This document shows positions 41,819 through 49,511 of a stretch of DNA of 64,000 bases, one piece after another. The notes beneath the pieces are model-generated. The model did not search any database and was not told the origin of the DNA. It saw only the letters and a list, made by a program, of their open reading frames with translations. The stretch comes from Nocardioides faecalis. Lineage in GTDB: Bacteria; Actinomycetota; Actinomycetes; Propionibacteriales; Nocardioidaceae. Position 1 is the stretch's first letter. Every line of letters begins with the position of its first letter. The position numbers were made by a program, and so were the translations under genes. Where the stretch lies: contig NZ_CP074406.1 in NCBI RefSeq assembly GCF_018388425.1, positions 310,001-374,000 of the forward strand, in the 5' to 3' direction.

Positions 41819-42598
41819 GTGAGTGAGCCCGAGACCTACGTCACCTACGCCCACGACTCCGGCGTCGCCCGGATCACCCTCGCCGACGGCGACCGGGGCA
41901 ACCCCATCCACCCGGCGTCGGTGGCCCAGCTGCACGACGCCGTACGACGGGCGCAGCGCGACGCCGCGAAGGTGATCGTGCTCGCCGCGCAGGGCCGGTT
42001 CTTCTCGGTCGGCGGCGACCTCGGCGCGTTCGCCGCCGCCGACGACGTCACCGTCTTCATCGACGACCTCGCCGAGGCGCTGCACCGCGTGGTCAGCGAG
42101 CTGGTGCGCTCCGAGGCGGTCGTCGTCTCGGTGGTCCAAGGCACCGCCGCCGGCGCCGGGTTCCCGCTCGCCGCCGCCGCGGACGTCGTCCTCGCCGCCG
42201 ACACCGCGAAGTTCAGCCTCGCCTACACCAAGGTCGGCCTCTCACCCGACGGCGGCAGCTCGCTGCTGGTGCACACCCTGGGCCTGCACCGTGCCCTGCG
42301 CCTGGCGATCCTCGGCGACCTGCTCACCGCGCAGGAGGCGTACGACGCCGGGCTGGTGGCCCGCGTCGTACCGGCCGCCGAGCTCGCCGAGACCGCCGAG
42401 AAGGTCGTGGCCACCCTGGCCGCCGGCTCGGGCACCGCCAACGCCACCGCCAAGCGGCTGCTGCGCGACGTCGCCACCGCCACCCCGGAGGCCGCGCTGC
42501 GCCAGGAGTCGCTGGCGATTCGCTCCCTGGCCGGCTCGCCGGACGGCCTCGAGGGCGTCGCCGCGTTCGTGGAGAAGCGCGCGCCCAGGTTCGCCTGA
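41819..42598 (+). CDS. Enoyl-CoA hydratase/isomerase family protein
   Basis: 259-aa crotonase-fold enzyme of beta-oxidation-like pathways. The oxyanion-hole segments are GRFFSVGGDLGAF and GTAAGAGFPLAAAADVVLA. The usual acidic catalytic position after VGLSPDGGSS is Asp-Gly rather than Glu-Gly, so it may be an isomerase-like member. I prefer GTG 41819 because CATCAT (41806-41811) lies 7 nt upstream; ATG 41810 is 9 bp earlier in frame. Here the mycobacterial gene order ends (epoxide hydrolase and acs expected) and the catabolic cluster begins. Confidence 0.88.
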   Translation: MSEPETYVTYAHDSGVARITLADGDRGNPIHPASVAQLHDAVRRAQRDAAKVIVLAAQGRFFSVGGDLGAFAAADDVTVFIDDLAEALHRVVSELVRSEAVVVSVVQGTAAGAGFPLAAAADVVLAADTAKFSLAYTKVGLSPDGGSSLLVHTLGLHRALRLAILGDLLTAQEAYDAGLVARVVPAAELAETAEKVVATLAAGSGTANATAKRLLRDVATATPEAALRQESLAIRSLAGSPDGLEGVAAFVEKRAPRFA

Positions 42599-42664
42599 CG
42601 GAAAGTGCCGAGTCGGCGGCCGGAAAGTGCCGAGTCGGCGGACGGAAGGTCGCGACTCGGGGTC
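42598..42664. repeat. 22-bp repeat array, reverse-type units only
   Basis: Two complete 22-bp units (42613-42634 and 42635-42656) each beginning TCGGCGG and ending CCGAG or GCGAC, with a partial unit before and TCGGGG after. They match the reverse-orientation units at 45.0 and 56.3 kb. They fill the whole gap between convergent enoyl-CoA hydratase and MpaB-like genes and run into the latter's stop codon. Confidence 0.85.
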
Positions 42665-43577
42665 AGGTGGCGGCGGCCGCGCCGTGCGGCACGGGGCAGC
42701 CGGCGACGGGCGCGGCTGCCGACGCGGCGTCGGGCTCGGCGAAGGTGCCCAGCTCGCTGAGCACGTAGCCGCCCGGGTAGCTCTTGATCCGCGGCAGGTC
42801 GGCGCTGAAGGTCGGCTTGCGCTTCGACGGCGTGTGCCGCAGCAGCCGGGCCCGCGCCTTCATCGCGCCCCGGCTCGCCGCCCGCACCAGCGCGTTCGGC
42901 TGCGGGTAGGCGAACGCGTCGAGCAGCGGCTTGTCCATCAGCGCGTAGCTGAACACCCGCACCGGCCGGCGCAGCGGCGCGGGGTAGAACGAGGTCATCA
43001 GCGCCAGCGTCGAGTCCGCGACCTTGCGCCCGCCGGTGTCGAAGTCGAAGTGGGCGCGCTCGTAGTCGTCCATCAGCGTCTCGAAGCCCTCGTAGGTCTG
43101 CGGGACGTCCTTGATGTTCATGTGCCGGCCGAGGGTGCGGTAGTAGTTCACGGTCGCGCGCAGCTCGGTGGGCGTCAGCGGGCGCCAGCCGTGGTCGTCG
43201 AGCCAGCGCTTGGGCACCACCACGAACGTGGACAGCACGTAGAGGAAGTCCTCGTTGCTGATGTCGTAGCGCTTGTGCATCTGGTTGATGCGGCGGATCG
43301 CGGTCTTGCCCTCGGTGCTGTCGAAGCCGTGCACGAACGGCGCCTCGAGCAGCAGGGCCGTGTCGTCGTACCGCTTCTGGACGTCCTCGGTGAACGCGCC
43401 GGTGCGGTGCAGCAGCCGGCCGACGCTGGGCACCGCGTAGGTGCGGAACAGCGCGAAGCTCAGGGCCTGGGTGATGTCCCAGGTGAACTCGTAGAGCGTG
43501 AGGTTCTGGACGATCTCGACGTAGTCGGTCTCGGGGTCCAGCTGCTCGTTACGATCGCGCCACAGCGTCTTTGCCAT
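42663..43577 (-). CDS. Oxygenase MpaB family / DUF2236 protein
   Basis: 304-aa heme-binding-type protein of the DUF2236 (latex-clearing / MpaB) family. Seen are the helical core, YRLGR-like segment NYYRTLGRHMNI, and HFDFDTGGRKVADSTLAL. Family members act as oxygenases or oxidases on hydrophobic substrates such as polyisoprene and mycophenolate intermediates; no substrate is assigned. The ATG at 43577 faces a KstR-like operator shared with the divergent old-yellow-enzyme gene. The Ala-rich C-terminus contains GCPVPHGAAAA. Confidence 0.83.
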   Translation of the reverse strand: MAKTLWRDRNEQLDPETDYVEIVQNLTLYEFTWDITQALSFALFRTYAVPSVGRLLHRTGAFTEDVQKRYDDTALLLEAPFVHGFDSTEGKTAIRRINQMHKRYDISNEDFLYVLSTFVVVPKRWLDDHGWRPLTPTELRATVNYYRTLGRHMNIKDVPQTYEGFETLMDDYERAHFDFDTGGRKVADSTLALMTSFYPAPLRRPVRVFSYALMDKPLLDAFAYPQPNALVRAASRGAMKARARLLRHTPSKRKPTFSADLPRIKSYPGGYVLSELGTFAEPDAASAAAPVAGCPVPHGAAAAT

Positions 43578-43613
43578 GCCCGACCATAACGCCCGTAAGT
43601 GATCTTATGCTAG

Positions 43614-43627
43614 TGGAACACGTTACA
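43614..43627. promoter_or_regulatory. KstR-type operator TGGAACACGTTACA
   Basis: Fits TnnAACnnGTTnnA, the KstR family consensus, in the 58-bp divergent gap between the MpaB-like gene and the NADH:flavin oxidoreductase gene. It overlaps TACAGT (43624-43629), a -10 box 6 nt before the GTG of the latter, so a bound repressor would block a leaderless promoter. Confidence 0.55.
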
Positions 43628-43635
43628 GTTCTGTC

Positions 43636-44871
43636 GTGAGCACCGATCCGCGCGGCCCCGTGCCCGACGCCGGCGTCCCCGACGTCTTCAGCCCCGTCGA
43701 CCTCGGCCCGGTGCGGCTGCGCAACCGGACCGTCAAGGCCGCGACCTTCGAGGGCCGCACCCCGCACGGCGTCGTCACCGACGAGCTGATCGCCTACCAC
43801 CGCGCCCCCGCGGCCGGCGGCGTCGGGCTGACCACGGTCGCCTACCTGGCGGTCTCACCGGACGGCCGCACCCATCGCGAGCAGATCGTCGTCGGCGAGG
43901 ACACCCTGCCCGGGCTGGCCCGCCTGGCCGAGGAGATCCACGCGACCGGCGCCAAGGTCGGTGGCCAGGTCGGCCACGCCGGGCCCGTGGCCAACGGCCG
44001 CTCCAACGGCGTGCACGGCATCGCGGCCAGCCCGATGCCCAGCCCGCTGTCGATGCAGATGGTGCGCTCGGCCACCGAGAAGGACCTCACCCGCGTCACC
44101 AAGGCGTACGTCGACACCGCCCGCACGCTGGTGCGCGCCGGGTTCGACGTACTCGAGCTGCACATGGCGCACAACTACCTGATCTCCTCCTTCCTGGCGC
44201 CGGCGCTCAACCGTCGCAGCGATCGCTGGGGCGGACCCCTGGAGCGCCGCGCCCGCCTGGCCCGCCAGGTTGCGCGCGTGGTGCGCGAGGAGGTCGGCGA
44301 CGCCGTCGCCGTGACCGCGAAGACCTCGCTCTCCGACGGCTACAAGGGCGGCTTCACCCTCGAGATGGGCATCGAGCTCGCCCAGATGCTCGAGGCCGAC
44401 GGTCACCTGGACGCGCTGCAGCTCTCCGGCGGCTCCTCGCTGATGAACCCGATGTACCTGTTCCGCGGCGACACCCCCGTCAAGGAGTTCGCCGCCACGA
44501 TGCCCACTGTCGTGCGCTGGGGCATGCGCAGCCCGATGGGCAAGGGGTTCTTGAAGCACTACCCCTTCGAGGAGGGCTACTTCCGGGACAAGGCACTGCA
44601 GGTGCGCGCCGCCGTCGACATGCCGCTGATGCTGCTCGGCGGCATCAACACCGCCGACACCATGCAGCAGGCGATGGCCGACGGCTTCCAGTTCGTCGCC
44701 ATGGGACGCGCCCTGCTCCGCGAGCCCGACCTCGTCAACCGGCTGCAGGCCGGCGAGGTCCGTCGCGGCATCTGCATCCACTGCAACCGCTGCATGCCGA
44801 CCATCTACTCCGGCACCCAGTGCCCCGAGTGGCAGCCCGACCAGGTCATCCCGGTCCCCGTCCTCCGCTGA
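43636..44871 (+). CDS. NADH:flavin oxidoreductase, old yellow enzyme family
   Basis: 411-aa FMN enzyme with the TIM-barrel of the OYE/2,4-dienoyl-CoA reductase group. HMAHNYLISSFLAPALNRRSDRWGG (positions about 176-200) is the diagnostic active-site region, GQVGHAGP the substrate loop, and ALQLSGGSSLMNP a later strand. The C-terminus carries CIHCNRCM and CPEW, cysteines that resemble those of 2,4-dienoyl-CoA reductase FeS ligands, though the usual C-terminal FAD/NAD domain is absent. Likely role: reduction of enones in steroid or other alicyclic catabolism (inference). Start is leaderless behind the KstR-like site. Confidence 0.88.
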   Translation: MSTDPRGPVPDAGVPDVFSPVDLGPVRLRNRTVKAATFEGRTPHGVVTDELIAYHRAPAAGGVGLTTVAYLAVSPDGRTHREQIVVGEDTLPGLARLAEEIHATGAKVGGQVGHAGPVANGRSNGVHGIAASPMPSPLSMQMVRSATEKDLTRVTKAYVDTARTLVRAGFDVLELHMAHNYLISSFLAPALNRRSDRWGGPLERRARLARQVARVVREEVGDAVAVTAKTSLSDGYKGGFTLEMGIELAQMLEADGHLDALQLSGGSSLMNPMYLFRGDTPVKEFAATMPTVVRWGMRSPMGKGFLKHYPFEEGYFRDKALQVRAAVDMPLMLLGGINTADTMQQAMADGFQFVAMGRALLREPDLVNRLQAGEVRRGICIHCNRCMPTIYSGTQCPEWQPDQVIPVPVLR

Positions 44872-44893
44872 GCCACCCCCCCCCGCCCCGCGC

Positions 44894-45186
44894 GTCGTGA
44901 GTTTCCGTCCCCCGAGTGGGGACTTCCCGTACGCCGAGTCGTGACTTCCCGTACGCCGAGTCGTGACTTCCCGTGCGCCGAGTGGGGAGTTTCCGTCCCC
45001 TGAGTCGTGACTTCCCGGCTCCGGTGACAGGAAGTCCGGAGTCGGCGTACGGAATCTCACGAGTCGGCGCACGGAAGCTAACGAGTCGGGGGACAGGAAC
45101 TCACGAGTCGGCGCACGGAAACTCACGACTCGGGGGGCGGGAAGTCCCCACTCGGGGGACGGAAGGTGACGACTCGGCGCCGCACC
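44894..45186. repeat. Inverted tandem array of 22-bp units (six forward, seven reverse)
   Basis: This fills a 351-bp gene-free stretch. Forward units start at 44894, 44916, 44938, 44960, 44982 and 45004; each begins GTsGkGAsTT and ends in CCGA or CTGA. The units then invert around 45015-45030 (GACTTCC / GGAAGTC) and run as reverse units beginning TCGG at 45042, 45064, 45086, 45108, 45130, 45152 and 45174, with one at 45020. No spacers separate units. The RNA could fold into a hairpin with arms of over 100 nt. No protein is predicted. Its 3' edge abuts a KstR-like operator. Confidence 0.92.
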
Positions 45187-45196
45187 TTCCGAAAAA

Positions 45197-45212
45197 CTAG
45201 AACATGTTCTAG
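45197..45212. promoter_or_regulatory. KstR-type operator, perfect 16-bp palindrome
   Basis: CTAGAACATGTTCTAG is self-complementary throughout and matches TnnAACnnGTTnnA. It overlaps TAGGTT (45210-45215), a -10 box 7 nt before the ATG at 45223, so it should control a leaderless promoter for the reductase-SDR pair. It stands out as A/T-rich in its surroundings. Confidence 0.75.
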
Positions 45213-45222
45213 GTTGTGGCTC

Positions 45223-46329
45223 ATGTCACAGGTGATCCCGGAGAAGCCGTTGCGCGTCGTCGTCTGGTCCACCGGCACGATCGGGCGGCACGCGATCGCG
45301 GGCATCGACGCCCACCCCGACCTCGAGCTGGTCGGGGTGTGGACCTCCACGCCGGACAAGAACGGCAAGGACGCCGGCGAGCTGGCCGGGCTGGGCCGCG
45401 AGCTCGGCATCGCCGCCACCACCGACCGCGACGAGCTGGTCGCGCTGCGCCCCGACTGCATCCTGCACGCGGCGATGACCGACGACCGGGTCTTCGAGTC
45501 GATCGAGGACCTCACCGGCTTCCTGCGCGACGGCGTCAACGTGGTCTCCTCCGGGCCGGTCATCCTGCTCTACCCCCAGGGCACCCTGCCTGAGCAGATG
45601 ATCGAGGACCTCGCCGAGGCCGGCCGCACCGGTGGCGCCAGCCTGCACGTCAACGGCATCGACCCCGGCTTCGCCAACGACGTGCTGCCGCTGGTGATGA
45701 GCAGCCTCTCCCAGCGCATCGACCACGTGAAGGTCAGCGAGATCGCCGACTACGCCACGTACTACCAGCCGGTGGTGATGCGCGACCTCTTCGGCTTCGG
45801 CCAGCCGATGGACGCCCACCCCCTGCTGTGGGAGCCCGGTGTGCTCGGCAGCGCCTGGGGGCCGGTGGTCCGGGTGATCGCCGCCGGTCTGGGCCTGACC
45901 CTGGACGAGAAGCTCGTCGAGGAGGTGGAGCGCCGCCCCGCCGCGAGCGACCGGAGCACCGTCTCGGTCGACATCCCCGCCGGCACCATGGGCTCGGTGC
46001 GGTTCCGTGTCGTCGGCACCGTCGACGGCGTGCCGCGGGTGACCCTCGAGCACGTCACCCGCACCGACCCCGACTCCGAGCCCGACTGGCCCACGCCCCT
46101 GCAGGGCGACGGCGGCTACCGCATCGAGATCACCGGGGAGCCGTGCATGCAGGTCGACTTCAGCCACCACGGCGAGCACGGCGACCACAACGTCTCCGGG
46201 ATGATCGTCACCGCCCAGCGGCTGGTGAACGCCATCCCGGCCGTCGTCGCCGCCGAGCCCGGTCTGCTCTCCGCGCTCGACCTGCCGCTGGTCACCGGCC
46301 GCGGCCTCGTCGCGAAGGCGGGTGCCTGA
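45223..46329 (+). CDS. NAD(P)-dependent dihydrodipicolinate-reductase-like oxidoreductase
   Basis: 368-aa Rossmann-fold protein. The N-terminus [23 protein letters not shown] resembles DapB and diaminopimelate/2,4-diaminopentanoate dehydrogenase-like proteins, but DapB's tetrahydrodipicolinate motif is missing, and a true lysine-pathway role is unlikely. Such proteins are frequent in actinobacterial steroid and lipid catabolic clusters. The C-terminal domain has [21 protein letters not shown], a histidine-rich stretch that could bind metal or substrate. Leaderless start at 45223 under the 16-bp palindrome; it is followed 1 bp later by an SDR. Confidence 0.82.
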   Translation: MSQVIPEKPLRVVVWSTGTIGRHAIAGIDAHPDLELVGVWTSTPDKNGKDAGELAGLGRELGIAATTDRDELVALRPDCILHAAMTDDRVFESIEDLTGFLRDGVNVVSSGPVILLYPQGTLPEQMIEDLAEAGRTGGASLHVNGIDPGFANDVLPLVMSSLSQRIDHVKVSEIADYATYYQPVVMRDLFGFGQPMDAHPLLWEPGVLGSAWGPVVRVIAAGLGLTLDEKLVEEVERRPAASDRSTVSVDIPAGTMGSVRFRVVGTVDGVPRVTLEHVTRTDPDSEPDWPTPLQGDGGYRIEITGEPCMQVDFSHHGEHGDHNVSGMIVTAQRLVNAIPAVVAAEPGLLSALDLPLVTGRGLVAKAGA

Positions 46330-46330
46330 G

Positions 46331-47197
46331 ATGGGATCCATCCTCGACCGGTTCACCCTCACCGACCACGTCGCCGTCGTCACCGGCGCCGGCCGCGGCA
46401 TCGGCGCAGCCAGCGCGATCGCGCTCGCCGAGGCCGGCGCCGACGTGGTGATCGCCGCCCGCACCGAGTCCCAGCTGCGAGTCGTCGCCGAGCGGATCGA
46501 GGCCGTCGGGCGTCGCGCGGTCGTCGTACCGGCGAACCTGGCGCACACCGCGGAGGTCGCCGCCCTGGCGCAGACGGCGTACGACGCCTTCGGCCGCCTG
46601 GACGTGGTGGTGAACAACGTCGGCGGCACCATCCCGAACGCCTTCACCGACACCGACGTCTCCTACCTGGAGGAGGCCTTCCACTTCAACGTCTCCACCG
46701 CGCACGCACTCACCCGGGCCGCGGTGCCGCTGATGCTGGCCTCGCTCGGCACCGAGGCGGAGCCGCGGCAGAAGTCGGTCGTCTCGATCTCCTCGGCGCT
46801 CGGTCGCCTCGGCGGGCGCGGCTACCTGGCCTACGGCACCGCGAAGGCGGCGCTGGCGCACTGGACCAAGCTGGCCGCCACGGACCTCAACCCCCGGATC
46901 CGGGTCAACGGCATCTACGTCGGCTCGGTGCTCACCAGCGCGCTGGAGTTCGTCGCCGGCGTGCCGGAGATGAAGGCCCAGCTGGAGGAGCAGACGCCGC
47001 TGGGCACCATCGGGGAGGCCGAGGACGTCGCCGCGGCGGTGCTGTACCTGGCCTCGCCCGCAGGCAAGTACCTGACCGGCAAGATGCTCGAGGTCGACGG
47101 TGGCATCCAGCAGCCCAACCTGGACCTGAACCTGCCGGACCTGGCGCCGCAGCCCGGGACCGTCCCCTCCCCGGCGCCCTCCCCGGCCGCCTCCTAG
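46331..47197 (+). CDS. Short-chain dehydrogenase/reductase
   Basis: 288-aa NAD(P)-dependent oxidoreductase: cofactor motif TGAGRGIG (about 19-26), NNVGG (about 98-102), SISSALGR with the catalytic Ser, and YGTAK (about 175-179) for Tyr/Lys. Starts 1 bp after the reductase gene and so probably translated with it. A Pro/Ser/Ala-rich tail of about 20 residues follows the usual DGG end. Its TAG stop begins the -10 box of the next gene. Substrate unknown, in a cluster suggestive of sterol or lipid breakdown. Confidence 0.9.
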   Translation: MGSILDRFTLTDHVAVVTGAGRGIGAASAIALAEAGADVVIAARTESQLRVVAERIEAVGRRAVVVPANLAHTAEVAALAQTAYDAFGRLDVVVNNVGGTIPNAFTDTDVSYLEEAFHFNVSTAHALTRAAVPLMLASLGTEAEPRQKSVVSISSALGRLGGRGYLAYGTAKAALAHWTKLAATDLNPRIRVNGIYVGSVLTSALEFVAGVPEMKAQLEEQTPLGTIGEAEDVAAAVLYLASPAGKYLTGKMLEVDGGIQQPNLDLNLPDLAPQPGTVPSPAPSPAAS

Positions 47198-47206
47198 GGT
47201 GGCCGG

Positions 47207-48331
47207 GTGACGATCGACGGCAACCGGACCAGCGGCTCGACGAACCCCAGCGCCAGCACCAGCAGCAAGGGTGTCGCCACCGGCCACGCCATCTCTCCGG
47301 ACTCGGGCCGACACTGGGCTGACGAGGGCGCCTGGCAGGTCGCCGAGGGCATCCACCGGATCCCGCTGCCGCTGCCGATGGACGCGCTCAAGGCCGTCAA
47401 CGTCTACGTCCTCGAGGGCGACGACGGGCTGACCCTGATCGACGGCGGCTGGTCGATCCCGATCGCGCGCGAGCTCCTCGACAAGTGCCTGCGCTCCATC
47501 GGCTCCGGCTTCGGCGACATCCGCCGCTTCCTGGTCACCCACGTGCACCGCGACCACTACACGCTGGCCACCGTGCTCGGCCACGAGTTCGGTGCGGAGG
47601 TGGCGCTGGGGATCGAGGAGCGGCCCGCGCTCGAGCTGCTGCACCGCGCCGCCGACGCCGAGCTGCACCAGAGCCCCTTCCTCGAGGTCCTGCGCACCGC
47701 CGGCGCCGCCGAGATCGCCGAGGTCTGGGCCGCCGGCGCCGACGACGAGAACCTGCCGACCAAGGTGGAGTGGGCGTTCCCGGACCTGTGGCTGGAGGGC
47801 GACCGCAGCTTCGAGGTCGGCCGGCGCACCATCGACGCCGTGCACACGCCCGGCCACACCCCCGGGCACTACGTGTACGCCGACCAGGCCGAGGGCGTGC
47901 TCTTCGCCGGCGACCACGTGCTGCCCACCATCACGCCGTCGATCGGCTTCACCGTGCCCGCCACCGAGCAGCCGCTCGGGGAGTTCATGTCCTCCCTGGC
48001 CCGGGTGCGCCAGCTGCCCGACCTGCGGCTCCTGCCCGCGCACGGGCCGGTCGCACCGTCCACCCACGAGCGGGTCGACGAGCTGCTCGCCCACCACGAG
48101 ACGCGCCTGGAGCAGTCACTGGACTCGGTGCGCTCCCGCGGCACGGTGACCGCCCTGGTGGTGGCCCGCGACCTGGGCTGGACCCGCCACGAGCGCGCCT
48201 TCACCGAGCTCGACCCGTTCAGCCAGGGGATGGCGGCGATGGAGACCAAGGCCCACCTGGACCTGCTCGTCGCACGCGGCCTCCTCGCCGCCGAGTCCCA
48301 CGACGAGGGAGTCGTCTACCGCGTCGTGTGA
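47207..48331 (+). CDS. MBL-fold hydrolase
   Basis: 374-aa metallo-beta-lactamase-fold protein. It has the metal motif THVHRDHY (about residues 108-115; arginine in the normally variable position), a second ligand in HTPGHTPGHYVY, and the bridging aspartate in LFAGDHVLP, then LLPAHGP. The C-terminal domain is helical, with WTRHERAFTELDPF, as in LACTB2-like and glyoxalase-II-like thioester hydrolases. TAGGGT (47195-47200) ends 6 nt before GTG 47207: a leaderless start with its own promoter. It could hydrolyse a CoA thioester of the neighbouring pathway (inference). Confidence 0.85.
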   Translation: MTIDGNRTSGSTNPSASTSSKGVATGHAISPDSGRHWADEGAWQVAEGIHRIPLPLPMDALKAVNVYVLEGDDGLTLIDGGWSIPIARELLDKCLRSIGSGFGDIRRFLVTHVHRDHYTLATVLGHEFGAEVALGIEERPALELLHRAADAELHQSPFLEVLRTAGAAEIAEVWAAGADDENLPTKVEWAFPDLWLEGDRSFEVGRRTIDAVHTPGHTPGHYVYADQAEGVLFAGDHVLPTITPSIGFTVPATEQPLGEFMSSLARVRQLPDLRLLPAHGPVAPSTHERVDELLAHHETRLEQSLDSVRSRGTVTALVVARDLGWTRHERAFTELDPFSQGMAAMETKAHLDLLVARGLLAAESHDEGVVYRVV

Positions 48332-48338
48332 AGCGTCG

Positions 48339-48344
48339 TACAGT
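48339..48344 (+). promoter_or_regulatory. -10 box of the thiamine transporter operon
   Basis: TACAGT, 8 nt after the MBL stop, would start transcription near 48351, just before the first riboswitch stem. No clear -35 hexamer. Confidence 0.5.
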
Positions 48345-48354
48345 AGGCGCCACA

Positions 48355-48440
48355 GACAGGGGAGCACCGCTGGGTGCTGAGAGTGCGGAACCGCCGCAGA
48401 CCCTCCGAACCTGATCCGGCTAGCACCGGTGTAGGGAGTC
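48355..48440 (+). promoter_or_regulatory. TPP (THI-box) riboswitch
   Basis: The two conserved TPP-sensing helices are readable: GGGGAGC near the start, CTGAGA (48377-48382) within GTGCTGAGAGTGCGG, CAGACCCTC, GAACCTGATCCGG (48407-48419), and the 3' element TGTAGGGAGTC closing the aptamer. The SD-like GGGAG (48434-48438) is part of the 3' closing strand and is 8 nt before thiB, so ligand binding should hide the ribosome site: translational repression by thiamine pyrophosphate. Confidence 0.95.
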
Positions 48441-48446
48441 AGTCAG

Positions 48447-49511
48447 ATGCGAATGCGCAGCTCGTCCACCCACCAGGTCCTGGCCGCGGTGACCACCGCG
48501 ACCGTCCTCGCCCTCACCGGCTGCTCGCTGGTCGGCAGCGGCGACGACGGCGCCGACTCGGACAAGAAGGTCACCCTGGTCACCCACGAGTCCTTCGGCC
48601 TGCCCGAGGAGCTCATCGCCGAGTTCGAGAAGGACACCGGCTACGACCTCGAGATCGCCAAGCTCGACGACGCCGGCGCCCTGACCAACGAGCTCGTGCT
48701 GACCAAGGACAAGCCGGTCGGCGACGTCGTCTTCGGCATCGACAACACCTTCGCCACCCGCGCCGTCGACGAGGGCGTGTTCGCGCCGTACGCCCCGCAG
48801 CTGCCCGAGGGCGCGGCCGACTACGCGCTGGACGGCAAGGGGGCCGACGTGCTCACCCCGGTCGACACCGGCAACGTGTGCGTCAACGTCGACGACGCCT
48901 GGTTCGCGGCGAAGAAGCTGCCCGCGCCACGGACGCTGGAGGACCTGACCAAGCCCGCCTACCGCGACCTGTTCGTGCTGCCCGGGGCCAGCACCAGCTC
49001 GCCCGGCCTGGCCTTCCTGCTCGCCACCATCGCCCGGTACGGCGACGACTGGGCCGACTACTGGACCCGGCTGGTCGACAACGGTGCCAAGGTGGTCAAG
49101 GGCTGGAGCGACGCCTACTTCACCGACTTCACCTTCTCCGGCGGCGACCGGCCGATCGTGGTCTCCTACGACTCCTCCCCGGTGTTCACCCTCGACGAGG
49201 CCGGGAAGCGGTCCACCACGAGCGCGCTGCTCGACGGCTGCTACCGCCAGGTGGAGTACGCCGGCGTGCTGGACGGGGAGGGCACCAACACCGCCGGGGC
49301 GCGCGCGGTCATCGACTGGCTGGTCTCGGACGAGGTACAGGCTGCGATGACGCAGATGTACGTCTTCCCGGTCTCCACCCAGGTGGACCTGCCCGCGGAG
49401 TGGGCCGAGTTCGCCGTACGGCCCGAGCGCACCGAGCAGCTCGATCCCGACGAGGTCACCGCCAACCGGTCCGCCTGGCTGGAGGAGTGGACCGAGATCA
49501 TCTCGCGATGA
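48447..49511 (+). CDS. thiB: Thiamine ABC transporter substrate-binding lipoprotein
   Basis: 354-aa extracellular binding protein. The signal peptide ends in the lipobox LTGC (Cys at about 26). The mature part begins KKVTLVTHESFGLPEELIAEF and has VVFGIDNTFATRAVDEG and VVSYDSSPVFTLDEAG, matching ThiB-family proteins. It lies directly behind a TPP riboswitch and overlaps the permease by 4 bp, so the assignment to thiamine, TMP or TPP uptake is well supported. Confidence 0.93.
   Translation: MRMRSSSTHQVLAAVTTATVLALTGCSLVGSGDDGADSDKKVTLVTHESFGLPEELIAEFEKDTGYDLEIAKLDDAGALTNELVLTKDKPVGDVVFGIDNTFATRAVDEGVFAPYAPQLPEGAADYALDGKGADVLTPVDTGNVCVNVDDAWFAAKKLPAPRTLEDLTKPAYRDLFVLPGASTSSPGLAFLLATIARYGDDWADYWTRLVDNGAKVVKGWSDAYFTDFTFSGGDRPIVVSYDSSPVFTLDEAGKRSTTSALLDGCYRQVEYAGVLDGEGTNTAGARAVIDWLVSDEVQAAMTQMYVFPVSTQVDLPAEWAEFAVRPERTEQLDPDEVTANRSAWLEEWTEIISR

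Noticed and set aside
44894-45186. CRISPR array
   Set aside because: Units are 22 bp and directly adjacent with no unique spacers, the orientation flips midway, and there are no cas genes near.
44973-45200. Small coding gene within the 44.9-kb array
   Set aside because: An open frame of 75 codons exists, but it simply translates the repeats, has no ribosome site and no homologue-like features.
45223-46329. DapB of the lysine pathway
   Set aside because: The Rossmann start is similar, but the protein is too long (368 versus about 250 aa), lacks the DapB substrate motif, and sits in a catabolic cluster away from ask-asd.
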